A stretch of 64,000 bases of DNA, from the NCBI GenBank assembly GCA_946699065.1, contig CAMPDV010000009.1, positions 248,001 through 312,000 on the forward strand, written 5' to 3'. The translations under genes were made by a program, and so were the position numbers. This DNA comes from Loxodes magnus. Lineage: Eukaryota > Ciliophora > Karyorelictea > Loxodida > Loxodidae. The number at the start of each line of letters is the position of its first letter. Position 1 is the stretch's first letter. Under the pieces are notes generated by a model. It had not been told where the DNA came from and did no database searches. It was given only the letters and a program-made list of their open reading frames with translations. This document shows positions 24,101 through 35,162 of the stretch, in pieces.

Positions 24101-24906
24101 ATGAGGAAGATTAAAGGAATCTAACATAAGCTTCTTAATTACTAATAAACTCACAGATTAATAATGAAATCAATTTAAGTTTCGTAAACAAAGTAGAAGA
24201 ATAAATAAAAATACTAGAAAGGTAAGAAGAAAGAAATTCCCAAAACTAATCTGGAATTAAAGAAAGCTTTCAGAAAGAAAACATTATAAGCCAGTTTAAT
24301 TTTCCAATTAATGTTTCAGACTTCCGCATAACAAGTTACGAAGTAAACGAAAACAGGCAAACCTTTATTTATAGATTTGTAGAAAATTCAAGTTCTTAGA
24401 GTAGTAAAATATCGAACTACACTAATTTCTTTATATTTTTGGAAGTTTCTTTTCACAATGTGCTGGACAGTTAATAGGCTACAATAAGAGATATTCACTT
24501 ACATAGAGATTTTCACTTGAGGTATAATAAAGTTTTTAACAAGTACTATGGGTTGCTAGACCCAATATGAAAATATTGTTGCAAGAGAATCAAGAAAAAT
24601 ATGCCATAAAATTTATTAACGGAATATAAATTCAAGGAGGCAAAGGCACTGTTCCAAATTTATTCTAATTTTGAGTAAATACTTAAGCTAACAATAGGTA
24701 ATCATTCACCAAAGAGATTTATCGTAAACACAGATAAAGAAACAATCGATTTTGAGATAGGCTTATTCAACACACAGACAAAAAACATTGAAAATCGTAT
24801 TCTAAGTTATGATTTGAAAGATTCAAATAAGATGAAGAGTGATCTTCAAAGTTAGCTTGAAAAGAGACCTTATGCAGGAGGAGTTTCTGCTCTCATAGTT
24901 GAATGA
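21159..24906 (+). CDS. Large Q/N-rich protein with degenerate nucleoredoxin-like domain
   Basis: 1243 aa. Residues ~24-50 have a Ser/Arg patch with ARSVSFGKANVIVF, which fits the RVxF docking pattern for protein phosphatase 1. Residues ~90-230 resemble a nucleoredoxin/tryparedoxin thioredoxin fold (KLIALYFTG, then WPKIPFQDARINQLISKY and FPFLTIASMDGG), but the expected WCxxC is replaced by GNDVKK, so redox activity is unlikely. Residues ~260-1020 are disordered and extremely Q/N rich, most Gln being TAA/TAG. The last ~220 residues form a folded-looking unknown domain beginning INVSDFRITSYEVNENRQTF. A 16-nt intron (21180..21195) joins the 7-codon first exon; an internal ATG about 30 nt after the intron is an alternative start. 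The stop is TGA. The role is unknown. Confidence 0.8.
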
Positions 24907-25292
24907 GAAAGATTTTGTATATTGCTAATAATTTATATCTATTTATTGTTTTAATCCAATCTGTTTTATAACCTCTACTAATCAACATTAAAGCACAGTC
25001 TTCTATATCATTATCGACAACTTAATTCTGAAATATTTAGAGACATTAGCTTAGCTCCTAGATGCTAATTTATACCCTTTAATCTTTATGTTAAATCATA
25101 CTCTCAAGAGGCTTTTGAATAGCTTGATGCTATTATATGATTAAATACTAATTTAAAGCATATAGTCAATATTTTAGTTTAATGCTGGAAATTAGCAAAT
25201 TTAAAAGTTCTCCAATAAGCAATATCTCCCTGTATACTATGAAGCCTTGAGAGAACACTATTATGCTTATCTCTAGCTAGAACAATTTTGAA
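24907..25292. other. Intergenic
   Basis: 386 bp between tandem genes. Nothing seen. Confidence 0.5.
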
Positions 25293-26213
25293 ATGTTTGA
25301 TGATTTTAATTATCTACCGGTAGATCTGCCAGCTAATATAAGAACAGAGTCATAAATAACTTAATTTGATATAGTGAAGGTAAACAAGGATAACAAAGAC
25401 ACTAATTTCATAGCTGTTATATGCATTTCAAGCATGTAAGTTACTAGTTTCGTTTATGTATTATATCTCTTTCAAGCTGCTGATATACTAGAAATCTAGT
25501 AAGACTAAGATGGGGAATCAAGAGATTTAGGGTATATTCCCTATAAAATGAGCTTTTATTTAATTCAGTAAAATCCTGTACTTTTGATATCAGCTAGTGA
25601 CTCAATGATTCATGCTTATAGCTTAGACTAAATAAATGAAGAATTGGTGCTATTTCAGAATGCTAGCATTCTAAAATTTGATTGTGGGGTTATAGACTTT
25701 AATATCCAATAAATCAAGGAGCAAGAATTAATCCTATTTGTTGGGTTATAAGGAGGCGATCTTATTATACGAAAAATCGATCTAAAAGTGGGGTAATATT
25801 CTGATGTAGTAAGATATTTCGGAGGATCAATCTAATTAAAGAACTTTAAGTATGAAGATAGCCATTGCCTACTAGTGTGTTCAGGATTGAGCCTTGGAGT
25901 TATCTATCATGATATATTTTAAAATCCAGACTCTATTAATCTGCAGAATTTCACTAAACTAGAGTAGATAGTTGATTCAGCATTATGCGGATGCTATAGT
26001 GAAACATACAAGAAACTGTACGTAGGACTTTATAATGGCATTTTATAGACTTATGAATACAGTAAAAAAGAGTAAAAGTGGTTTAAAGTTCAAAGTACTG
26101 AAGTAGGTTGGCCTATTCTGAGTATTGAGTAGTTTAAAAATGTTCTTGCTGTTCTAACTTCAAAAGGAGTGCAAATTTTTATTATTAATGAAGAGCAGAA
26201 AAAAGATGCTTGA
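25293..26213 (+). CDS. KPTN: Kaptin homologue (KICSTOR subunit)
   Basis: Kaptin is a beta-propeller-like subunit of KICSTOR, which tethers GATOR1 to lysosomes and restrains TORC1. The 306-aa intronless reading matches Kaptin best in its C-terminal half: GLSLGVIYHDIF aligns with the family's LGVVYRDVL, QIVDSALCGCYSETYKKLYVG with the DSVLC..TDVD segment, and WPILSIEQFKNVLAVLTSKG with the last strands. The N-terminal half is more diverged. Most Gln are TAA/TAG, no internal TGA occurs, and the gene stops on TGA after KKDA. I am fairly sure of the family but not of KICSTOR function in a ciliate. Confidence 0.72.
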
Positions 26214-26621
26214 CTTAATATTTGATTAAGACTATCTAATTTAATTAGACACATTACCATTAATTCTACTACTTTATGTTAAAGCTTCTGGAGTTTGGCC
26301 TACATTCTCTTAGACTCTTTTGACTAATTATCTTTGGTCTATCTTATGAGAGTATTTAACTATCATAATCATCCATAAGCTTCATCCTGTAAAGACTATT
26401 TTAAACTATGAATTCATAATTTAAAATTTACAGAATATCCATTTTCATAGTTCGGTACTTATACTAAACCAATTGTTGTGGTAGTTATTTTCTTCGCAAA
26501 TAACTAAACTTAATCTAAACTTTATAATTCTTAACTAGTGCCATAGATACAAGCTTAAACTAAGCTTATATAAAGACTTTAATAAATTTAATCTGAAATA
26601 TATTTAAAAATCTTTTTAAAT
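26214..26621. other. Intergenic between convergent genes
   Basis: 408 bp separating two 3' ends. Nothing seen. Confidence 0.5.
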
Positions 26622-27785
26622 TCACATAACTCCATCAGTTGGTCCTGTAAGATAAAAGTTGACGATAAACCTTTTAACTTTATATTCAGGGAATTCATAT
26701 TTAGCTTTTCTTGATTTAGCTAGAATTAATCTGTTCTTTTTCATTGGAATTGTCAAAGTTTCTTCTTGTCCACTTGCTGTTTTAACAATCATATTAAAAG
26801 CTCCTTCATTCTTCTTGCTTATAAAATACATTATTGTTATTTTCCTGCCAGAGTCTTACTCTCCAAATCCACTATCGATGAATTATTTATGATACGAACC
26901 TGTCTGCATAAAGTAGCATATGCAACTAGCATCTGGAATTTACAAGCCTAGAATTGGAACTTTTTTATTAAGTTCAAAGGCGAAAGAATAAAATAAGTCG
27001 TATAAGACTTTGAGTTATGTGCATTTATTGAGAGTGAAATTGAAAGCGTCTTTGTTTGGGTTCTTTTTAGCATCATGAAGTTAAGATCTTGTAAGTCATA
27101 AAATCTTATCATTTCTTATCTGTTTCTATACTGATTAAAAGTCAGTCGAGAATCTTCCATCGTATTCCAGCAGTTCAAGTTCTTATCTTATCTTTCTATG
27201 AACGTTTTTGTCTAAGAAGTCATCCCAAATTATATAATCTTTGTTGATTAGGTCAAACACAGTTTGCTAAGGGATATATTCCAACTCTCTATTCATTTTT
27301 TCTTCAAAACCGCTTGGATGTGCAAGAAGCATAGGTTATTTTGAATAAACAGAATCATCATGAATGAATTACTCTTTCAGCTACTTAGCTACTTCTCTGT
27401 TAATTCCTTTATGTATTATTTGTTTGAGAAGTTCTATCTCTTCTTCCTCAGAAAGACTAAATCCTTCTTATTTTCCTTTATCTATTATATTTTTTGATAT
27501 TTGACTCAAGGACTCAGCTAAACCAGGCAGTAATTACTTTAAATTAAAATCAGAAATAAGCTCCATAGCTAGTTTCTCAATTTAAGTCATATCTTTTTCT
27601 GCTTTATGGATTTTTTAGATTCTTCCTTATTAGCAGCAACCTTTATGTTCAGCATTCTCCTTCCTGATACGATAAGCAGCATCAGGTTCTGCATTTGTAA
27701 ATATTTCAACTAAGTCAATTTAGTCCTTTACAATTTTAAAAAAGCTTTCTGACAATTTTTCAGGCCATTCAACCATTGATTTCAT
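26622..27785 (-). CDS. 2OG-Fe(II) oxygenase-fold protein, metal site degenerate
   Basis: 387 aa. The first ~200 residues are helical and charged, of unknown type. The C-terminal ~190 resemble an EGL9/prolyl-4-hydroxylase-like double-stranded beta helix: KVPILGLQIPDASCICYF, then TGSYHKQFIDSGF.., GRKITIMYFISK and a final KRFIVNFYL strand. By alignment with YVRHVDNP, the first metal His is replaced by Gln and the Asp is shifted or lost; the distal His is replaced by Tyr (AKYEF). The Arg that binds 2-oxoglutarate is kept (VKRFIV). The protein is therefore probably not an iron enzyme, or has unusual ligands. The start at 27785 is the first ATG after an in-frame TGA; the stop is TGA; no intron is needed. 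Confidence 0.65.
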
Positions 27786-28243
27786 TTTAATATTAAGCCT
27801 TTTAAAATTCTAGATCTTCTTAGCTATTCATTTATAGTTTAAATCAGATAACTATATTACTAAAGAAGCTTTCTCGTTATATATTCTGCTTCACTTCTAT
27901 ACTAATACCAGAAACTAGCACTTCTACACTTATTTACCTTCCTACTGCTCTTATCTATCATTTTGCTTTCTCTACAACTTATTAAGTTCTAATTTATAGC
28001 TTTAAAGGTAAAAAATATAACTGAGACTAGTCTCTTTTCTAGTATAGTTTTAGGAAGCAAACAGAGTTATTTATTGAATTTAGAGTTATAGAAGATTAAG
28101 CTTGCTCTTGCTGTTCTGAGTGTATCATTTGAGAAATGAGACAACTATGAGAACATTAAGACTATAAAGGTGCTATAAATAAGCTTCCCATTAGCATTTT
28201 TAAATAAAATAAAGTCAAATAATCTTTACTTTGGCCTTCAAAA
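27786..28243. other. Intergenic, divergent
   Basis: 458 bp between divergent starts. No distinct element seen. Confidence 0.5.
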
Positions 28244-29226
28244 ATGAACTATGAAACGAGATTGAATAATAATAAGCCTGATGATTCAGAGAAAGCTGCT
28301 CAAGTGACTTATTATTTACTAGCGTTCTTAGAACTGTTAATACTAATATGATGCTTGTACAGGTTAATATTCAAAGATGAACTTATAAAGAGAATGGTAA
28401 TTTTCCATATTACAATGTGTCTTTACTGTTTTTTTGCTATTTTATACTTCTTAGATCCTTTAATTAAGTTGAGAGATCAGTCAATTAGCACGTATTAATT
28501 CTTTGAATATTTCCCTGGCTTTATTTGATAAGTAGGTGCGTTCTAGCTCACATTTTTCTGATTTGAGATCCTCTTAGAAATAAAAGAAAACTAGCTGTAG
28601 AAGATTTAAAAACGGAAGTATAAATGCATATTTATCATAAGCTTTATAGTGATACAGCTAATAAGGTTCATAGTCTAGATAGTGTAGATATTGTAATTCA
28701 AGCGTAATAATGAGGAATATGATAAATCATTTGCTAAGCAATATAAGTAATTTTTCTAGTTAGGAAATATATGGAAGTTTCTATTGTCTATGAGTTTTTC
28801 TAAACCTTTGCCTACTTAATTTGTGGATTTGCGACTTGATGAAATTTGAGAAAAAGTTTAGGTCCAAGTCATAGTGGAACGCAGAAGACTCTGAAGTTAA
28901 TGCTGAGTGGTTTACTTTCTTTGTTTATAAGAGCAGTAATAGGGTAAATAATGATAGTAAACTCTGACATTTTCTATGATGATTTCAGAACAAAAGGATA
29001 ATTCATTTGGTATTTTGTAATTCAGAGCTCTTTCTCTATTTCTTTACTACTTTTTCTTTGAGTTGATACCTACCTTCGTTATAATCTGAATGATCAACAT
29101 ATCATAGAAAAAGCAAAAGATGATAAAATCTTTTATTACCTTGTAAGAAAAGATAATTTAAAGGTAGGAAAATTTCACATATTAATCAAGCTAGGTATCT
29201 ATTAATAAAACTAACAGATCATCTGA
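28244..29226 (+). CDS. Seven-transmembrane protein of unknown family
   Basis: 321 aa with about seven hydrophobic segments: YYLLAFLELLILIWCLY, VIFHITMCLYCFFAILYF, FIWQVGAFQLTFFWFEILL, a CIFIISFIVIQLIRFIVQI segment, FQTFAYLICGFATWW, LMLSGLLSLFIRAVIG and FVIQSSFSISLLLFLW. The layout, with a short N-terminus and a charged tail, recalls the TOM1/THH1 or GPCR-like groups, but no diagnostic motif was recognised. A 17-nt intron at 28747..28763 (GTAATTTTTCTAGTTAG) restores the frame between TM4 and TM5. TGA encodes several Trp in the helices and TGA ends the gene at 29224. Confidence 0.75.
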
Positions 29227-29498
29227 TAAGGAAAAAATAACTACTACGGAAGAATTAAGGGAAAGCATCTTATTTTGAGTCTTTAACTCAAACTAATATT
29301 TTTGATATCATTGTTAAGCCCTTAAATATACTATTTTCTCATTTTTCTCTTACTTTATTAATCCTTAAATCTATCTTTCAATTTTATAAACTTCTTGATA
29401 CTAAAAGATATAGAAGAGACTTTGTTTTTCTAGAGATAGATATGAAGCTTTGAAGGGAATGAAAAACTAAAGTTAAAATTAAATTAAAGTTGTGAGTG

Positions 29499-30572
29499 TT
29501 AATTGACTTGAGACTTTAGAGATGCTATTCTATTTTGGTTGATTTTATTTCTAATTACTTTTAAGTGTCCTCTAGCCTCTTTCTTTTTAATTTTAGGTCC
29601 TTCTTCATTCTAGTAGCCTTTTATAGCGTATACCATAAAATTAGCACAAGTCCATGAGTTTTCTCTCCTTCCAGGCTCGTGTAAAAAGCTCATTGCTCTG
29701 AAGGGATTATTTTTAGGCTCTAGAATATATCTGGGCTAGAAAATTGTGCTTCAGATAAGTTGCTCACCTTATAAATCGTCGTAATCATTAGCAGAAGTTA
29801 GAACTGTAATCAACTTAGAGTTCAATATTAAATATAAGTCAGGAAGTCATTATTCCATAAGTTTCGAGTAACCACTTCCAATACCCGTATTGAATCCTAT
29901 TATAAAGCTATTTTACTCATTATATTAAGAAAGGTTTTCTAGTAAAAATTCCCCTAAAGTTCCTCTATAAAACTCAAAACTAACTGCTTCTTCCTTCTAA
30001 TCTATCTTCTTCTAAATTATCTTGGTATGACTTTTTGCGGCGACTTCAGGACCTATTAAATGGAAGTTCCATCTTTTAAGTGGGAAAAATCTAGCAATCT
30101 CCTCAAAATAGTTTGAATCTTAAGCTAACTTTTCTTCCGTTTTATAGCTGACTCCAATCATTAAAATATGTACCTCATCTGAGTTAATGGTAGTAAAAAT
30201 ATCTGGAAGTTGCTATAATATATAAATAAGCGTAAGAGGGTATGATAGTGCGTCTACAAACATTGGCTCTATCTTTATATTCTCTTCAAATCTTTACTTA
30301 AAATATTAACTCCAGTCTTATAACATCCACGGTTCAGATAGTTACATCAATAATGTCAAATTTGCAGTTTCAGCTCATCTGAAAGTTCCTATACATTCTC
30401 CCTATTTATTTTCCTAAAACTCTGTTTATTGCTACAGAACCGAGCAAAAAGGCTTGTGAAGTACTCAATCCTTAACTTGGTGCTCTCTTGAGCAATAATA
30501 AACTTTTTTGCATTTAGCGCAAAATGACTAAGATTTTTTGCCACAGACATTACATTCGTTTGTCTATTCCAT
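29499..30572 (-). CDS. MYND zinc-finger protein, MSS51-like
   Basis: 357 aa. The N-terminal MYND finger is complete: CNVCGKK, CAKCKKVYYCSREHQ and HKPFC. The remainder matches the C-terminal domain of yeast Mss51/ZMYND17-type proteins, with VHILMIGVSY, WNFHLIGPE, FIIGFNTGIGSGY and NSWTCANFMVYAIKGY. Yeast Mss51 is a mitochondrial translational activator for Cox1; animal relatives have other roles, so function is not assigned. No TGA follows the conserved domain in any frame for more than 100 nt. I ended the CDS at the TAA at 29499, since reading on would run into the 3' end of the convergent 7-TM gene. A GT..AG stretch of 16 nt inside MVYAIKG was rejected as an intron. Confidence 0.82.
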
Positions 30573-30918
30573 TATATTAAACTAAAATATTCATAAGATA
30601 ACATCACTTTGCTTTATACATATACAGATAATTACTCTACTATTATGCTAATAGATATTTATAATACCTTACTAGCAAATTCTCTACATCTCACTTTTGT
30701 AGTTAGTTGCTCAATACCGGTCGATTTTTGTTTCTTTTTTGGCTTTTTTTATTTTAAAGTAATCTTCAAGCTGTTTATCTCATAATACTTAAAGCTAATA
30801 TATATAGTTAAGGTTTTGAAGTTAGTTAATCTGTAGGAGATAACTTAATTTAATATTTAGTTTTATTACAAAAAAGTAGTTAAAGCATTTAAAGGTATTT
30901 CCTTTGATTAAGTCCCTC
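30573..30918. other. Spacer between tandem minus-strand genes
   Basis: 346 bp. A lysine-rich stretch in one frame (minus strand, about 30715..30775) ends on TGA and might be a further exon of the RING gene, but A-richness alone could give it. Confidence 0.35.
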
Positions 30919-31533
30919 TCATACTTTCTTTACAATTTATTCAGCATTATTCACTCTTATTCTACAAACTGGGCAGTTTGTAACTCACCCTTCTTCTTAT
31001 CTATAATCCTCTATTAATCCTCCAAATTAATCATATTCTATGTCTCTCTTGCCAAATCATCAGTTATTTAGACACTCTAAATGAAAACGGTGATAGCAAG
31101 TATCAATACGAGCCAGTTCTTTGACTTCATCAAATTTCATTTTTCTGTTTTACAAATCGTGGCATACGTAACTTTCAAGACATATAGGACAATCTCCTTC
31201 AACACTTTCATTTAATAAAGTGATTTCATCTCTTATGAAGTTAATAACTTAGAATAGTATCATATCTTCTTCCTCTTTACTAAGACTTTTTAGTTTGTTC
31301 TTTGCTTGAATAAATAGTTGCTGCACTTACTCGCTGTCAATTCCTGTGTAACTTTCCAACGTTATATTAAGCTCAGGATAGATAATTATATTCAGAACTA
31401 GATGCAGAAGTTAAGCTGATTCTCTAACTTCTGTAGGCTTCACAACAAACTTCCACTTATGCTACGAATCTTGTGTCATTTCATCAGGAAACATGCTTTA
31501 TAGAAACTCTATGTCTTGAGACAGTTACTCCAT
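30919..31533 (-). CDS. RWD-RING E3 ubiquitin ligase, RNF25-like
   Basis: 204 aa. It begins with an RWD-type N-terminus (SQDIEFLQSMFPDE, like the family's EIEALQSIYPDE) followed by helix/strand alternation to ~115. The RING has CPICLE, CYHRFHLEC and CPVCR in order, with an unusually long loop before the last pair, as in RNF25. RNF25 binds UBE2D/E enzymes and acts on stalled ribosomes in animals; the same job here is inference. TGA encodes both Trp of NWW and one more (GWVTN). The TGA at 30919 (after QIVKKV) is taken as the stop; the frame remains open beyond it, so a C-terminal extension is possible. Confidence 0.85.
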
Positions 31534-32606
31534 TTATATTAAATTCTGTCTATTTTCAAAATTTTAAAACACTTAACAAAAATACCAGAAAAGATTACTA
31601 AAAAGAATACTTTCTCTCTGAATTTCCCTATATATTAATTGCACTATTTGAGTTTTTAATAATTGTACTCCTTATTCTACTTCACTTTTTGTTCATGACT
31701 TGTAGTTAATTTAAATCCTTTGGAGAATTTTAATCTTTATGGGAGTTGCAATTAGATCTATATATTAGTTACTATGTTCACATATTAGTCATTAGAACTT
31801 TTTATTCTTATTATCTACTTCTAATATATACCAAAGTATTTCGCTTTTCTAATTCTAAGCATTTAATTAATTTTAAATACTCTTTATATAAGTTGGCTTT
31901 AAACTTCTAATAGGGATTAAAAAATATCTACTATTAAGGATTAAATTTAAGCATTTAGCGAATTATATATTTCAAAGTTAATCTATAAAACTCTAGAATT
32001 ACATTATCTGCTCTATATTATTTTACTTAGTATACTGCTTTAGGATAGTTAAAGATGAAATTATGTTTACGTGCTTAGATATTAATAGATTACCTTACTT
32101 AAAGCGAACTAATAAATCTTAAATGTTAAATATTTTTAATAGTTAAAGTAATAAAGTAATTCTACTACCTTCTTTCACTTTCCATCTCTATCTACAAATT
32201 CATTTTATCAATCTAGTTATTTTTCTTTTATTTAGATTTAACTTGTATAACTAGATATCTGTGTATAAAAATATTAAAATAGGTGTTAAAATTAGAGCTA
32301 AAGTTGTTGAAGATAATGGGAGTATTAACTTAATGATTATATGAAGATTTTATTATGGAAACTTGATAAGATTCTTGCTTTAAATTCTTAGCTTCTAAGA
32401 TTCTTTAGTCTTATATACAAGATTAGGGATTCTTTTTGCTTTCAATGCTTTTTAATATAATGCATTTTTTCCTTTTTTTCAAGACGATTATAGAGTTAAA
32501 GATAAGCTTTGGAATTATTAAATTAGTTAATGGTATAAGAAAATAGAATTGAGGGAAATAAAGGGAGATAATAAATTAATCAAAAAGTAAATAGTAGAAA
32601 GGATCT
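31534..32606. other. Intergenic
   Basis: 1.07 kb upstream of the RING gene. No coding signal seen. Confidence 0.5.
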
Positions 32607-32969
32607 TCAAAATTCAGCTTTCTCTTCTATATGAACTAGAAAATAAATATTTATCCATCCGTTTATATCTTCAGGTATCTCAGAAATCTTTATGTTTTCG
32701 TTTATGATATCACTTTCGCTATATGCTTCTTATAGCTGATAAAAAAAGGAAACCTTCAAATCTTTAGTAAGTTTTCAAACTTACTGCAATGTGCTTTCCA
32801 TATCTGCTATGGAAACTGTGGAATCTATCGCTATTCTCACATTTTCAATATCAAAAGGAGGAGGTCTAGCTGGGATGATATGCACTAAATAAATATCCTG
32901 ATATTGAAGCTTTATTCTATCTGAAGAAAATTGTTCTATTTCAGAGAATTTAATCTAGTCTTTATTCAT
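32607..32969 (-). CDS. Small protein of unknown function
   Basis: 120 aa, no intron, TGA stop. It has a balanced composition with acidic residues, unlike the surrounding non-coding DNA: an N-terminal SEIEQFSSDRIKLQYQDIY, a PARPPPF turn, then helix ADMESTLQQVWKLTKDL and strand GWINIYFLVHIEE. One Trp (VWKL) is TGA. The alternation of strand, Pro-rich turn and helix could be an RWD- or ubiquitin-like small fold, but no family is recognised. Confidence 0.65.
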
Positions 32970-35162
32970 TTTTCGTACAATTTTAACCCTTTAAAGTTTA
33001 AACCAATTTGAAACTTTTATTGCCCTTAAACCTAATTTATTTTAAAGGATAAGATAGTAGGAAATCAATTTAATCTTTATTTAATTAGATACCTAACTAT
33101 CGTTTTATTTCACTATGTTTTGTATTTTCTAGCTTTAATTTAGCTAAAATACCCTATTTTTTAATTGTTACCTTTAAAAATGTTTCAATGTTGCCTTTTT
33201 ATTTATACATTTCTATTTCTCTCTCTGCCTGTAAAATTTTATTTCTTTCGTTATTTTTTTATCGTTTCTCCACTTTATTCATTCACTTTCCTTTTTACAT
33301 TAATGCTATGCTAATTTTTCTTATTCTGATAGTTCTATAGTCACTTTTATTTAATATTCTTAGCTTTATTTCCAAAATTAATCAGTTTTAATTATTTTTA
33401 ACTGAGTCTTTTAGATAAAAATTATTTGATAGTATTACAAAATTGATTGGCTTTGTTATAAAAGCCAAACTAATCTATTGATATAAAGTTAAATTTAAAT
33501 ATATGGATAAATAATATTCAAGAACTAGCTCTTTCTAGAAGTATTGGGAAAAGTAAAGTTTTCCTTATACGGATAAGTAAAGTATTATTATACACATCCT
33601 TATAACTTATTAGGATATACCTAATTTATATTTTCCGTTTTGCTCTCAGCTGCTATTTATTTTATAGCCTGATATTCTATTTGTAGATGTATGATGGATA
33701 AATTAAATTGTATATTAGACTAGTTTTAGGGAAATAATAGCAATGCAGAGTAATAATCTATATTAATGAAAACTGCTTAAATGCTTAAAATCTGCAAAAC
33801 TGGATATTTTGTTTTTAGCGAAAATTCTTAAATACTAAAAGCTTATTTTTATATTATGAATATGATAGAGTCAATTCTAGCTGCATCTATATAGTCTTAT
33901 AATTAATAATTCAAACCTTCTTTTATTAAGCACTTTGAAGTTAATCAAATATGACGAGGACGAAGATGAGTACATAAGCTATTATGGATTTAAGTTATTT
34001 TAGCAAAAGTATTACGAAAACTAACCAAACGATTTATTCTAAAATCCCTTTTTTTAATCTAAAAGATATTTTATTATTTATACTTAAAAAAGCATAGAGA
34101 CTGTTATATATTAATATTAGTTAGTTGAAATCAAACTTATTTAAATTAATAAGTGACTAGATTAGAATAGCATAAGTTATAGTTTGCAGCTTTTTTTTAA
34201 TTGAAGCTTAAATAGACAATCTATAGGCCGAAGATCATAATGCTTTTGAAGTTATGAAAATGAGAAATAAAAAAGATATTTTATCTAGGATGAAATAAAG
34301 AATTCATTAGGTACAAATAATTCACTCATGGAAGTTTAAAAAGTCTTGCAAGTGGACTAGCATCTTATTTAGTTATAGTCATACCATACTTACTTCAGAA
34401 AACTTCATAATTAGAATATTAAAAGAAGTAAACTAGTGTATCTAACAGAACTTGAAAAGCCTATAGTTGATATAAAGTAAATTAGAGAATTTTAAATTAA
34501 ATATATCATGCTTGCTTAGTCCGATTGGCACATATGGAATTAAAGCAAAAAGGAATAAATATAATGTCAAAATAGATGAGATAGTTAATAATAGATATTA
34601 AGCTAACTAAAGAAAGAAAAATTTGCAAATTAAATTGAATAAAAACTTCATAAGGATTAACATCTATAAGAATAAAAGATTTACTATTATATATTAACCC
34701 TATGTTTAAAGAGTAATCAATAAGTATAAATAGACTTTCGAAATGTCTTTTATAAAAAGAACATCTAAAGAATTGAAAGCAGTATTGAATTCTAATTTAT
34801 TAGATTAAAATAAATATATATCTAATTAATTGAATATCTTAGATATTAGTTAGATTTTGTATATAAGCTCATTAAATTCATAAATAGTACACTATATTTG
34901 TTTAAGCTAAAAGGAAATTATTAAGTTTGAGTTTGTCAAATTATATTACTCTTTGCTCTATAAGAAACAATATCCTTTTATTTTAGAAAAAAGGTATTGG
35001 TTTTTCCCTTAAGCACTTAAAAGAATTAAATTGAGAACTTAGAAAATATTAGATAAAAATAGCTAAATGTAATGTATGAATATAAGGATATTGATATGTA
35101 AACCTATGTTTTGAATAAAAAGATAGATTACTAAAAATTCAATTAAATTTGTATTTATCTAA
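32970..35162. other. Long AT-rich region with one TGA-free ORF
   Basis: 2.2 kb. Apart from the doubtful ORF at 33951..35117, no gene was found. Confidence 0.45.
33951..35117 (+). pseudogene. TGA-free ORF, probably not a functional gene
   Basis: About 388 codons without TGA from an ATG at 33951, but the translation is nearly all K, I, N, L, Q, S, F and Y with almost no Gly, Ala or Asp, as expected from translating AT-rich spacer. Another frame of the same stretch starts with an acidic, more protein-like run (KYDEDEDEYISYYGFK at about 33946..33993) but has no ATG and hits TGA after about 70 codons. A decayed gene or chance are both possible. Confidence 0.2.

Noticed and set aside
21159-24906. 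KNL1/Spc105 kinetochore scaffold, because of the N-terminal RSVSF motif followed by VIVF
   Set aside because: The next domain matches a nucleoredoxin-like fold, no MELT repeats were seen, and the C-terminal domain is not clearly an RWD pair.
26659-26951. Plus-strand ORFs opposite the 2OG-fold gene
   Set aside because: Antisense shadows of a supported minus-strand gene; hydrophobic translations without motifs.
29593-29608. A 16-nt GT..AG segment in the MSS51-like gene as an intron
   Set aside because: Removing it destroys the conserved ANFMVYAIKGY strand and gives no better end.
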